Assembly: GCF_007004765.1 (NCBI RefSeq)
Contig: NZ_VIKR01000002.1
Location: 744,001 to 808,000 of the forward strand
Source: Aliikangiella marina
GTDB lineage: Bacteria; Pseudomonadota; Gammaproteobacteria; Enterobacterales; Kangiellaceae
Direction: 5' to 3'
Length of the DNA: 64,000 nt
The notes under the pieces are model-generated. The model searched no databases, was not told the origin of the DNA, and saw only the letters and a program-made list of their open reading frames with translations. Positions within the stretch are counted from its first letter, which is position 1. Every line of letters starts with the position of its first letter. Positions 55,110 to 63,054 of this stretch are shown one piece after another. Position numbers and translations under genes: made by a program.

Positions 55110-56501
55110 TTGAGCATCCCCAGTGCAATTATTGAACAACTCGATGAGCAATCGATTGCTTTTGAAACGATACAACTTGAAGAACCTTTAAATAACCTAC
55201 TCGCAGGCCAGTTTCTCAAGGCTGACGCTGACAAGCTGTTGAGAGTGATAGCTTTGAAAGATCAATCTCGGCGTTTTTTCGCGGTATTACCTTACAACTC
55301 ACTGCTAGATATGAAGGCAATCGCAAACGAGTTAAACGCTGAAGTCCAAGTACTTGAGGGCAGTGAGAGTCAGTCACTCTTCGACTCAATTGTGTCTCAA
55401 CCAAGTTGCCCACCATTTTTGTCAGTGGTGAAAGCGCCCATTATCGTCGATAAAAGCGTTTTTGACATGTCACAGATGATTTTAGAGAGCGGTAATCCTA
55501 GTCTACTGATTAGAATCAAAGGGGAAGATGCGAAAGCGATATTTCAAAATTGTGAGGTTTACGACTTTGCGGCGAGCCCCGACCGAGTGTATGCAGGGAG
55601 AGATTCTCAAGCTGACTCTGGAGAACTGGATGTCAGTTTCACGCCGATAAGAATTCGCCAACGTGTTGATGATACTTTTGACTTGCCGGCTATGCCTGAA
55701 ATCGCTCAGGACATTATGAAACTGAGGGTAGATCCAAGTGCGGATGCGACTAAATTAGCTCAGATTGTCAGCCGTGACCCATCTTTGGCAGCGCAGGTTA
55801 TTAGTTGGGCGAGCTCTCCTTACTACGGGTATCAAGGTAAGGTCGATTCAGTTGAGACAGCAGTGGCGCGTGTGTTGGGGTTTGAGTTGGTGATGAATTT
55901 AGCGCTTGGGATTTCGATTGGAAAATCCTTGAAGGTTCCGATGGATGGCCCGCTTGGAGTACGAGAATTTTGGAAGCAAGCTATCTACTGTGCCAATCTT
56001 TCGGAAAAGCTTTGTCGTGCGATGCCGGTCAAACAGCGACCTGAGCGGGGGTTAATCTATTTGAGCGGGTTGCTTCACAATTTCGGCCATCTGCTGCTCG
56101 GGCACATTTTTCCGCCCCAATTCAACCTGATTAATTCGACTATTTTGGCTAACCCTCAGATAGCAGTGGAGGACATTGAGTTCTACGTTCTCGGTGTAAC
56201 CCACGAAGAAATTGGTGCTTGGCTGATGCAAAACTGGCACATGCCGGATGAGTTGATAGTCGCAGTTCACCGCCATCATCAAGAAGAATTTTGGAGTAAG
56301 CATGCGGTCTATTCCAATTTGGTCTTGGTATCAAACCGCTTGCTCAAACGATTAAACATCGGTGATTCTCTGCACACTGTTATCCCGCAAACGACACTTG
56401 AGTTGTTGTCACTGGACATTAATGACGTTGAGAATGCGTTAAAAGACATCGAACTTGAATCCGAGACACTCGATATCATGGCGAAACAGCTGGTTGCTTA
56501 A
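55110..56501 (+). CDS. HDOD domain protein with YbaK-like N-terminal domain
   Basis: 463 residues. The first about 160 residues resemble the YbaK/aminoacyl-tRNA-deacylase fold (LAGQFLKADADKLLRVIALKDQSRRFFAVLP), without an obvious catalytic residue set; residues about 185-390 are HDOD (LPAMPEIAQDIMKLRVDPSADATKLAQIVSRDPSLAAQVI and SGLLHNFGHLLLGH). HDOD proteins are non-enzymatic signalling scaffolds. TTG start with AAGGTG upstream; no ATG in frame nearby. The combination is seen in marine gammaproteobacteria. Confidence 0.85.
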   Translation: MSIPSAIIEQLDEQSIAFETIQLEEPLNNLLAGQFLKADADKLLRVIALKDQSRRFFAVLPYNSLLDMKAIANELNAEVQVLEGSESQSLFDSIVSQPSCPPFLSVVKAPIIVDKSVFDMSQMILESGNPSLLIRIKGEDAKAIFQNCEVYDFAASPDRVYAGRDSQADSGELDVSFTPIRIRQRVDDTFDLPAMPEIAQDIMKLRVDPSADATKLAQIVSRDPSLAAQVISWASSPYYGYQGKVDSVETAVARVLGFELVMNLALGISIGKSLKVPMDGPLGVREFWKQAIYCANLSEKLCRAMPVKQRPERGLIYLSGLLHNFGHLLLGHIFPPQFNLINSTILANPQIAVEDIEFYVLGVTHEEIGAWLMQNWHMPDELIVAVHRHHQEEFWSKHAVYSNLVLVSNRLLKRLNIGDSLHTVIPQTTLELLSLDINDVENALKDIELESETLDIMAKQLVA

Positions 56502-56520
56502 TCAGCTGTTGGTCAATTTT
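56485..56520 (+). terminator. Possible terminator overlapping the HDOD stop codon
   Basis: AACAGCTG and CAGCTGTT form a perfect eight-base stem around a ten-base loop containing the stop codon, followed by GGTCAATTTTT. Confidence 0.5.
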
Positions 56521-56787
56521 TCGCTTCATTATTTTGCACTCTTTTAAAAATAAGTCCTTGTTATTGGTATTTTTGCATCGCTTCTTTAATGTTGTTTGTT
56601 GCCTTTAACGCAATATCTGAGTCATCTAATTCAGTTAAAGTTCAGCTAATGAACACTATACTTTATCCATGCTAAATTGTTAGATTGGGTATCAACTAGT
56701 ACATGGTTTCACTATTTCCCAATTGTAGTGAGTGTGATAGCATGCTAACAGCATGATATAACTAGATTTTTCCTACACGAGACGCCG

Positions 56788-57063
56788 ATGAAAAAGTTCA
56801 GTTTGATGTTAATTTGTTGCTTCCTGCTTGCCGGGATAAGCGGCTTTGCTGAAGCGGCTGATAGAAATAGCGCTCGCGACAAAAAGAAAGAGTCTTGTCA
56901 ATTAATATCCAGTAGTGAAGCTGCAGGAAGAGCCCAAGCACGGACCGGCGGTAAGGTCGTCAATGTCAGGTTACAGCGAGCAGGAAAACGCTCCGTTTAC
57001 AAGGTCCGAGTACTGGTCGGCAAAAAAAGAATCAAAAACGTTACCATCAAAGCTTGTAGATAA
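56788..57063 (+). CDS. Small exported PepSY-like protein
   Basis: 91 residues: signal peptide (FSLMLICCFLLAGISGFAEA) and a compact PepSY-like domain (SSSEAAGRAQARTGGKVVNVRLQRAGKRSVYKVRVLVG). Very basic mature protein. Ends 13 bases before the response-regulator gene, the usual place for PepSY proteins in PhoPQ-like operons, so it may modulate the sensor in the periplasm. That role is inferred from position. Confidence 0.8.
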   Translation: MKKFSLMLICCFLLAGISGFAEAADRNSARDKKKESCQLISSSEAAGRAQARTGGKVVNVRLQRAGKRSVYKVRVLVGKKRIKNVTIKACR

Positions 57064-57076
57064 TCTAAAGAGACTA

Positions 57077-57757
57077 ATGAAAGTATTAATTGTTGAGGAT
57101 GAGCTTAGGCTCAGGGAAAACTTAGTGGCATCTTTCAAAGATGCTGGATTTGCGACTGAAGCTGCTGAATCTGGTGAGGACGGACTGTTTTTAGCGGAAG
57201 AGTATCCCGTGGATATTGCGGTCGTTGATATAGGTCTTCCTGGCATGTCTGGTTTAGAAATGATTTCTGCGTTGCGTGAAAAAGGCAATGCCTTGCCGGT
57301 TATTGTGCTCACCGCACGGGACTCTTGGCAAGATAAGGTCGAAGGATTGTCGACAGGTGCCGATGATTATATGGCGAAGCCCTTTCAATTTGAGGAGTTA
57401 TTAGCCCGATGTAATGCGTTACTAAGACGCACTGCAGGATATGCCTCGCCGACTATAAAGTTTGCCGATATCGAGCTTGATACAATGGCTCAATCGGTCA
57501 CTAAATCAGGAAAATCCATTGAATTGACGGCCTATGAATACAAAGTCATCGAATACTTATTTTTAAATCCTAAAAAAGTGGTTTCTAAAACTGAGTTAAC
57601 CGAACATATCTACGAGCAAGACTTTGATAGAGATAGTAATGTTCTTGAAGTTTTTGTCGGACGTCTTAGGAAAAAAATAGATCCGAACCAATCGCTTAAA
57701 ATCATTCAAACGCTTCGTGGTCAAGGTTATCGGTTGAATCCTGACTATCTCGATTAA
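57077..57757 (+). CDS. OmpR/PhoP-family response regulator
   Basis: 226 residues. Receiver domain with acidic pair ED at residues 7-8, phospho-acceptor Asp51 (VVDIGLPGMSG), switch Thr/Ser in VLTARDS and Lys in MAKPF; C-terminal winged-helix DNA-binding domain (LTAYEYKVIEYLFLNPKKVVSKTEL to LRGQGYRLNP). Closest in layout to PhoP. ATG 57077 with AAAGAG upstream. Three bases separate its stop from the sensor kinase gene. Confidence 0.93.
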   Translation: MKVLIVEDELRLRENLVASFKDAGFATEAAESGEDGLFLAEEYPVDIAVVDIGLPGMSGLEMISALREKGNALPVIVLTARDSWQDKVEGLSTGADDYMAKPFQFEELLARCNALLRRTAGYASPTIKFADIELDTMAQSVTKSGKSIELTAYEYKVIEYLFLNPKKVVSKTELTEHIYEQDFDRDSNVLEVFVGRLRKKIDPNQSLKIIQTLRGQGYRLNPDYLD

Positions 57758-57760
57758 TCT

Positions 57761-59152
57761 ATGCAGTCGCGATCAATCACAAAGCGCCTTAAGTCGTCAT
57801 CCCTCGTAAAGCGAATGCAATCTTGGTCGCTCAAAAAACGCATGACCGTGGTGAGTTCGGTTATCTTGGTTGTCGCATTCTCACTAATCTATTTTATCGC
57901 CAAGTCGGCGTATACCGCAGCAAGTAAATCCCGATTACAGGAGAGCCTGGTCGCGCAGATCTATGCGTTGATGGCTGTTGCTGATGAACAGGATGGGCAA
58001 ATTACCTTGCCCGAAATCATGCGGAATGATCGTCTTAATCACGTCAACTCAGGGCTGGTTGCTTATGTACTGGAAGCCGATGGCGACTTAGTTTGGCGAT
58101 CTCGGTCAAGCGATTTGTTTTCGATCTTACCAGACATTTCTCAGGACTATTCATTAACCGAACTCACTGTATGGCGAATTGAGTCCTACCGAATGTTTTG
58201 GATAGGCGACACCATCATCTGGGAACATGAAGATGGTACTGAAAGTGAATATTTATTTTTGATTGGAGAAAAGCGAACGCTGTTAACGGCTGCGGTGAGA
58301 GAGTTTAAAAGAGAAATCATGTATTGGTTGTTTTTAACTGCGTTTATACTAATTGTTGTCCTCGGGTTTGCACTCAATATTTCTTTGCTTCCACTAAGAA
58401 ATGCGCAACGACAAATTGAACTGATTAGCCGAGGTGATGCAGAACGAGTCGAAGGTGAGTTTCCGGCGGAGTTGGCACCATTAACCTCTAGTATTAACCG
58501 GTTTATTGAAAGTGAAATTAATCAGAAAAAGCGTTATCGAGACACGCTAGGTAATCTAGCTCATAGCCTTAAAACGCCGCTAGCGGTCGTTAAGAGCGAG
58601 ATCCACCAACTGGGGGAATCGGCGAAACAAGTTGAGTTACAAAAGCAAATTGAACGCATAGATGATATCGTCAAATATCAATTGAACCGTTCCGTGGTAA
58701 CGGCGGGTCAAACGATGAAACGAAAATCTTTGGTAGAGCCCGAAGTTAAAAAGATTGTTGATGCACTGAATAAAGTCCATATGTCAAAGGGACTGGAAAT
58801 AACATATGAAGTCGCGGAAGACTGTTATTTCCCTGGTGAACAGGGAGATTTGATGGAGTTGGTCGGCAACCTGGCGGACAATGCCTGCAAGTGGGCAAAT
58901 AAGAAAATCAATATACAGGTGAAGCATTCAAACCAAAATTTAATCATAGCCGTTGAAGATGATGGTACGGGTATCCCTGAAGAAAAAAGAGCGCTTATTT
59001 TAGATCGGGGTAAGAGACTCGATCAGCAAGCTGAGGGCCAAGGTCTTGGGCTTTCAATAGTAATGGATATAATCAAGACTTATCAAGGTCAGATAAGAAT
59101 TCTTGAGAGTCAGTTGGGCGGTGCTGAATTCGAGTTAACTATACCTGTTTAA
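57761..59152 (+). CDS. PhoQ-like sensor histidine kinase
   Basis: 463 residues. Two membrane segments (about residues 30-49 and 187-212) enclose a periplasmic sensor domain of about 135 residues; then HAMP, and a HisKA box LGNLAHSLKTPLAVVKSE with phospho-accepting His268, as in PhoQ. ATPase N box GNLADNACKWANK, G boxes DDGTGIP and GQGLGLSIV are intact. Partner of the adjacent response regulator. The periplasmic domain lacks an evident PhoQ-style acidic cluster, so the ligand is uncertain. Confidence 0.92.
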   Translation: MQSRSITKRLKSSSLVKRMQSWSLKKRMTVVSSVILVVAFSLIYFIAKSAYTAASKSRLQESLVAQIYALMAVADEQDGQITLPEIMRNDRLNHVNSGLVAYVLEADGDLVWRSRSSDLFSILPDISQDYSLTELTVWRIESYRMFWIGDTIIWEHEDGTESEYLFLIGEKRTLLTAAVREFKREIMYWLFLTAFILIVVLGFALNISLLPLRNAQRQIELISRGDAERVEGEFPAELAPLTSSINRFIESEINQKKRYRDTLGNLAHSLKTPLAVVKSEIHQLGESAKQVELQKQIERIDDIVKYQLNRSVVTAGQTMKRKSLVEPEVKKIVDALNKVHMSKGLEITYEVAEDCYFPGEQGDLMELVGNLADNACKWANKKINIQVKHSNQNLIIAVEDDGTGIPEEKRALILDRGKRLDQQAEGQGLGLSIVMDIIKTYQGQIRILESQLGGAEFELTIPV

Positions 59153-59175
59153 ATTTTAACTTAAACTTTAATGGC

Positions 59176-59688
59176 GTGTCTTCCCAATCATCTAAACTAA
59201 ATCAAAAAACAACAACCGAACAATTACAAAATAGCATGCAAATCCTTCAAGCAAATCTGAGCGATGCCGCTGAGATACTTAAGTTACAACGAGCAGCATA
59301 TCAGTCGGAAGCGGAACTGCATAATGACTTTGATATACCGCCTTTAACCCAATCACTCAGCGAATTAGAACAAGAGTTTGCGCGTAAGAAAGTAATTAAG
59401 ATAATTGACAATGAAAAGTTGATTGCTAGTGGTCAAGTTCACTTGGAAGGAGAGACTTGTTATATCGGGCGAATGGCCGTTTGGCCTGAATTACAAGGAC
59501 AAGGAATTGGCTCGAAATTATTATCAGCATTAGAGTCATTTTTTCCAGAAGCGAAGCGCATCGAATTGTTTACCGGTGAAAATAGTAAATCAAATATCGC
59601 AATGTACCAGCGACGAGGCTATCAAATTTTTAAAGAGTCGCTTTTGGGTAAAACCAAAGTTCTTTTCTTTGAGCGAATTCTCACTTAA
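59176..59688 (+). CDS. GNAT family N-acetyltransferase
   Basis: 170 residues from GTG 59176. Acetyl-CoA motif A is CYIGRMAVWPELQGQGIGSKLLSALE; motif B includes NIAMYQRRGYQIF. Acceptor unknown. The GTG is preceded by a short out-of-frame ATG; an internal ATG (59236) would give a 150-residue protein starting MQILQANLSDAAEILKLQ, which is where GNAT homology begins, and is a reasonable alternative. Neither has a good ribosome binding site. Follows the kinase gene by 23 bases. Confidence 0.82.
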   Translation: MSSQSSKLNQKTTTEQLQNSMQILQANLSDAAEILKLQRAAYQSEAELHNDFDIPPLTQSLSELEQEFARKKVIKIIDNEKLIASGQVHLEGETCYIGRMAVWPELQGQGIGSKLLSALESFFPEAKRIELFTGENSKSNIAMYQRRGYQIFKESLLGKTKVLFFERILT

Positions 59689-59875
59689 GTTCTCTCTTGT
59701 GTAAGTTTAATCTGAGGGGATTATTTACCTGAATTTTGTTATCTTTGTTTTGGGAAATGAATTGTTGCACCTTTTACACAGATAGCCATTGTATGGTTTG
59801 GTGCCTTAAGAAATCGCTTTAAATCGACACGAGCAGCCCTTTTAAATTGTATTTAGAAGTTTCCAGAGTTATACA

Positions 59876-60715
59876 ATGAATATTAGAGAAGTAGATATAA
59901 TTAATTTAGAAGATACTATATGGCTTGGAACTAAATCCATTGGTGTTCCAGCTTATGATTTTACATTCGAGCCTTTGTTTAGTTGTCGACGACCGTATCA
60001 ATTCCCTAATGAACAAAACATTATTGGAAGAGTAGGTGCATTTCATGATTATCAAGATGCTTATAAAAAATTCTCAGAACTTGGTTTTATGTTGATTAAC
60101 AATGTTGAACAGCACTTTCTGGCGAGCGAGTTACCTGAATGGTATCCAGTTATTGAGCAATATACTCCGAGAAGTGTTTGGTATGAAGAAGTACCAAGTG
60201 CAAAAGAAGTTGAGTCAAACTTTGATTATCCGGTTTTTATTAAAGGAGCAAGACAAACAGCTAAGCATAAAGAAAGCCTTTGTGTTGCTCGTAACAGAAA
60301 AGAATGTGAAGCTATCTTAAAAGAATACCAAAAAAACGCTATTTTACATTGGCAACAACTAGTATGTAGAGAATTTTTGGAGCTAGAACCTATAGAGGCC
60401 GCTAGTACTGAAAAGGTTTCACCATCATTTGAGTTTCGAAGCTTTTGGTATAAAAACAACCTTGTTGGAGTTGGTCATTATTGGTCCGAATTTGTACAGT
60501 ATAGTTGGAACAATGAGCAAGAAGCAGAAGCTCTGAGAATAGCTTCTAAGGTGTGTGACCTGTTGAATGTTCCATTTTTAGTCATAGACCTGGCCCTTAC
60601 AAAAAATGGAAATTGGGTTGTAATAGAATGTAATGATGGTCAAGAAAGCGGATATGCTGGCATAAATCCTATCTCGCTTTGGAAGAATATTGTAGATATT
60701 GAGAGCGAAAACTAA
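59876..60715 (+). CDS. ATP-grasp domain protein (R2K-clade/DUF4343-like)
   Basis: 279 residues, cytosolic. The central and C-terminal part fits an ATP-grasp fold of the R2K/DUF4343 group: FDYPVFIKGARQTAKHKESL, a REFLELEPIE strand, SFEFRSFWYKNNLVGVGHYW, and the metal-binding VIDLALTKNGNWVVIECNDGQESG. Such enzymes ligate a carboxylate to an amine or modify peptides/RNA; substrate unknown. More AT-rich and with different codon use than the preceding genes, it opens the accessory tail of the window. AGAG before the ATG. Confidence 0.78.
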   Translation: MNIREVDIINLEDTIWLGTKSIGVPAYDFTFEPLFSCRRPYQFPNEQNIIGRVGAFHDYQDAYKKFSELGFMLINNVEQHFLASELPEWYPVIEQYTPRSVWYEEVPSAKEVESNFDYPVFIKGARQTAKHKESLCVARNRKECEAILKEYQKNAILHWQQLVCREFLELEPIEAASTEKVSPSFEFRSFWYKNNLVGVGHYWSEFVQYSWNNEQEAEALRIASKVCDLLNVPFLVIDLALTKNGNWVVIECNDGQESGYAGINPISLWKNIVDIESEN

Positions 60716-60845
60716 GACGCTCAATGATAGTTTATCAAGACTGGCTCTGTACATCACACTGCTGACGTTGGTGGTTTTGAAAACTGAAAATAGCATGTAA
60801 AAAAGCGGCCGCTCACCGGCCAACAATATATAGTCACTAAAGCAA

Positions 60846-61175
60846 ATGATACCCGTAAACAAAACAGCTCAAAAGAAAATATTTTTAATGGTGATACTAC
60901 CAATAATTACTGTTGTTGCCGGTTTAGAGATGTATACAGATTATAGAGAGGCTTATAATTTTTCAGCCGATGGAGTTGTGGTAGAAGCCAGCTGGAATAC
61001 GCCAAATCACAATATACCTTTATTTAAAATCAAAACGGTAGATACGATAAAACAGTTTCACCATGCGCAGGTTATCTTAGAACCTGATCAGATTAAGGTA
61101 GGAGACTCCTTTAAAAAGGCGCAGGGCTCTAAAGACTGTATAATTAATGGTGATAGAGTAAAATGTGTGAAGTAG
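60846..61175 (+). CDS. Hypothetical membrane-anchored protein
   Basis: 109 residues: short basic N terminus, one signal-anchor (IFLMVILPIITVVAGLEMY), then a small periplasmic beta-rich domain with two cysteines (DCIINGDRVKC) that could pair. Family not recognised; no ribosome binding site evident. A GCGGCCGC-containing hairpin (GGCCG/CGGCC) lies about 30 bases upstream. Confidence 0.6.
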   Translation: MIPVNKTAQKKIFLMVILPIITVVAGLEMYTDYREAYNFSADGVVVEASWNTPNHNIPLFKIKTVDTIKQFHHAQVILEPDQIKVGDSFKKAQGSKDCIINGDRVKCVK

Positions 61176-61280
61176 ATGTTGGGCTTGGACTCAAATCATC
61201 ACGTTCTTGCCCGTCACGGGTGCTAATAACAATATGGATAATAGTAAAAGCAGTCGTTCAAATTAAATAAAAAGGAAATA

Positions 61281-61856
61281 ATGGACATCTTCGAATTAAA
61301 ATACCCTTTCGCATATTTTCAGGGAACGCTAACGAGTTTTTGTAGGGGTGATGAATATACTTTGTCTTATTTCGGTGGTCCTAGTCTCAAGAAAATCCGA
61401 GGTTTAAATTATGGGCCGCGCGGCTTACATCATATTGCTACCATTAATGGAAGTGACATAGGATTGAGTCAATTTGGAATAAGCTCTGTACCATTTTACT
61501 TTGGTATGTGTTTTGATGGGTGTGAACTGGAGTATTCGACACATTATTCAGGTGATGTAAATATCGAGAAAATGGATCCAGTTGAATCATCTTCTAGTTG
61601 GCCATACCCTTCGTATCCGGATTACCTTCCTTATTTTCCTTTAACAGTTGAGTCAACTTCAGTGATATCAAAAAATGAATTCAGCGAAAGGGTATGGATG
61701 GAATTGTCAGAGGATGAACTTGTCTTTGTTGTACCTACAAATCCAGAACTAAACTTCTCTATGTGGGGGCCTGACGGTGATGCTGAGGGCGTAGAGCTAA
61801 GGTTTGTGTATAATCCTTCTAAAGAGTACATGAAAGTTAATGCTGATTGCAGTTAG
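61281..61856 (+). CDS. Hypothetical cytosolic protein
   Basis: 191 residues, beta-rich with many Gly, Tyr, Phe and Pro (SYFGGPSLKKIRGLNYGPRG, SSSSWPYPSYPDYLPYFP). No signal peptide or membrane segment. Not recognised. AAAAGGAAAT before the ATG is a good ribosome binding site. Isolated within the AT-rich accessory tail; a role as immunity-type protein is possible but unsupported. Confidence 0.68.
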   Translation: MDIFELKYPFAYFQGTLTSFCRGDEYTLSYFGGPSLKKIRGLNYGPRGLHHIATINGSDIGLSQFGISSVPFYFGMCFDGCELEYSTHYSGDVNIEKMDPVESSSSWPYPSYPDYLPYFPLTVESTSVISKNEFSERVWMELSEDELVFVVPTNPELNFSMWGPDGDAEGVELRFVYNPSKEYMKVNADCS

Positions 61857-61935
61857 GTGAGAGGCTCGAACCATCACAAAGCCGCCTCTTGTAGTGAATA
61901 AATAGCAAAATAAAAGCGGACAGTCAGCAAGTCAG

Positions 61936-61957
61936 ACACTCTTATGATTGAGAGTGT
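61936..61957. repeat. Perfect inverted repeat
   Basis: ACACTCT, eight-base loop, AGAGTGT in the gap before the broken gene. No T run; may be a hairpin or remnant of mobile DNA. Confidence 0.4.
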
Positions 61958-61996
61958 AAAATAAGAACTAAAACTCTGTTATAAATAGGTCTACTT

Positions 61997-62458
61997 ATGT
62001 TGCTTCGTAGAATCTACATTATGTCACTTGAACACCCTGGAATCGGTTTTGTTGGTATTCTGGGTAAAGTGGGGCTTTATCCTAGTCTCGAAGATTTAGA
62101 CTTGTATGTTCGAGGTTATTCGCAATGCCTTTTAGATGCTGGTTTAGATGACTGGGACGGTGGTTGGTCCGATTTTATTGAATGGTTAAGAGAAAGAGAT
62201 CATTTTCCTACAAAAGGATGGGCTGCCAAAATTATTGAGGAAAAAGGAGATGGAGAGCGAGCATTCAATTGATTTAAAGAGTTGTTGTTTGAATACCTTG
62301 AGTCTGAGAAACCTAAATGGTTTTTAGAGTTTAATCTAGAGATACAGCCAAGTGCTTGGTGGGGTTTAGAAGGAAGTGGGGATGACTACTCAAAGTATAA
62401 ATCCGTACCTAAAAAAGCTGATATAAGGATAGAGAAACATGTTCATCTCGCTAGTTAG
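61997..62458 (+). pseudogene. Broken gene: hypothetical protein with in-frame TGA
   Basis: A 153-codon frame interrupted only by TGA at 62270-62272 (codon 92). Upstream reads ...IIEEKGDGERAFN, downstream FKELLFEYLESEKPKWFLEFNLEIQP and on to a TAG at 62456. Both halves have the same Trp/Glu/Asp-rich character and keep one frame, so a single G-to-A change of a TGG Trp codon is the simplest explanation. The second half has no start of its own. A start at 62021 (MSLEHPG) is an alternative. Family unknown; looks like a small cytosolic immunity-type protein. Confidence 0.72.
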
Positions 62459-62567
62459 TTTTATTGGTTGTAGAATTTTAAGGTAGTTTACATCACAAAA
62501 GCGACGTTCACCTTGATAAAATAGAGTAGTAAAAGCTGTCACTAAGATTGATTGAAAGGTTAGATAA

Positions 62568-62873
62568 TTGGGAAGCATTAAAGAAAAGAATGAAATTGCT
62601 AAACGAGGCCTTTCTCTAGCTTCGGAGCTCGACAAACTCTCGAAAAAGTATCATGTTAAATCTGATATACATGAAATGCTAGCTTGGGAAGCTGATATTC
62701 TTAGAGCGAAGTCTCGTAATTTAGTAGAAGATTGCGGAGTCAAGGAGAACTTAAGACTCTCGGCTTTTCCAATTAATAGTGATTCGAATGCCGATAAAGA
62801 GCTATCGGATATTTCAGTAAAGGTAAAAAAATTTCATGATGACTATAGAATAATTAAAGACAGTCACTATTAG
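62568..62873 (+). CDS. Hypothetical small helical protein
   Basis: 101 residues from a TTG start with GAAAGG ten bases upstream. Lys/Glu/Asp-rich and predicted all-helical (IAKRGLSLASELDKLSKKYHV, EMLAWEADILRAKSRNLVEDCG). No export signal and no family recognised. Lies between the broken gene and the transposase. Confidence 0.55.
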   Translation: MGSIKEKNEIAKRGLSLASELDKLSKKYHVKSDIHEMLAWEADILRAKSRNLVEDCGVKENLRLSAFPINSDSNADKELSDISVKVKKFHDDYRIIKDSHY

Positions 62874-63012
62874 GCAAATGACTTATACAAATTTGCGAAT
62901 ATCGCCTGGTCGACAGTATCAAGGTGATTTAAATTAAACTACTCAAGTGAAAAACTTATTGGTTTAAAGCTTGAATTAGCGAATTGGTCGATTTTCAGGT
63001 AATCGATAACCT

Positions 63013-63048
63013 TCTCGTTTAAGAATAAATCCAAGGTTATGTTATCGT
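63013..63048. repeat. Inverted repeat next to the transposase gene
   Basis: ATAACCTT and AAGGTTAT (eight bases each, perfect) around a loop of about 20 bases, just past the transposase stop codon. Could be a terminator-like hairpin or a subterminal hairpin recognised by the HUH enzyme. Confidence 0.4.
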
Positions 63049-63054
63049 TGGTAC

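Noticed and set aside
61997-62458. Selenoprotein reading through TGA
   Set aside because: No SECIS-like hairpin seen after the TGA and the context fits a Trp codon; nonsense mutation is simpler.
62390-62635. 81-residue minus-strand frame
   Set aside because: Overlaps the 3' part of the broken plus-strand gene and the start of the next gene; no supporting features.
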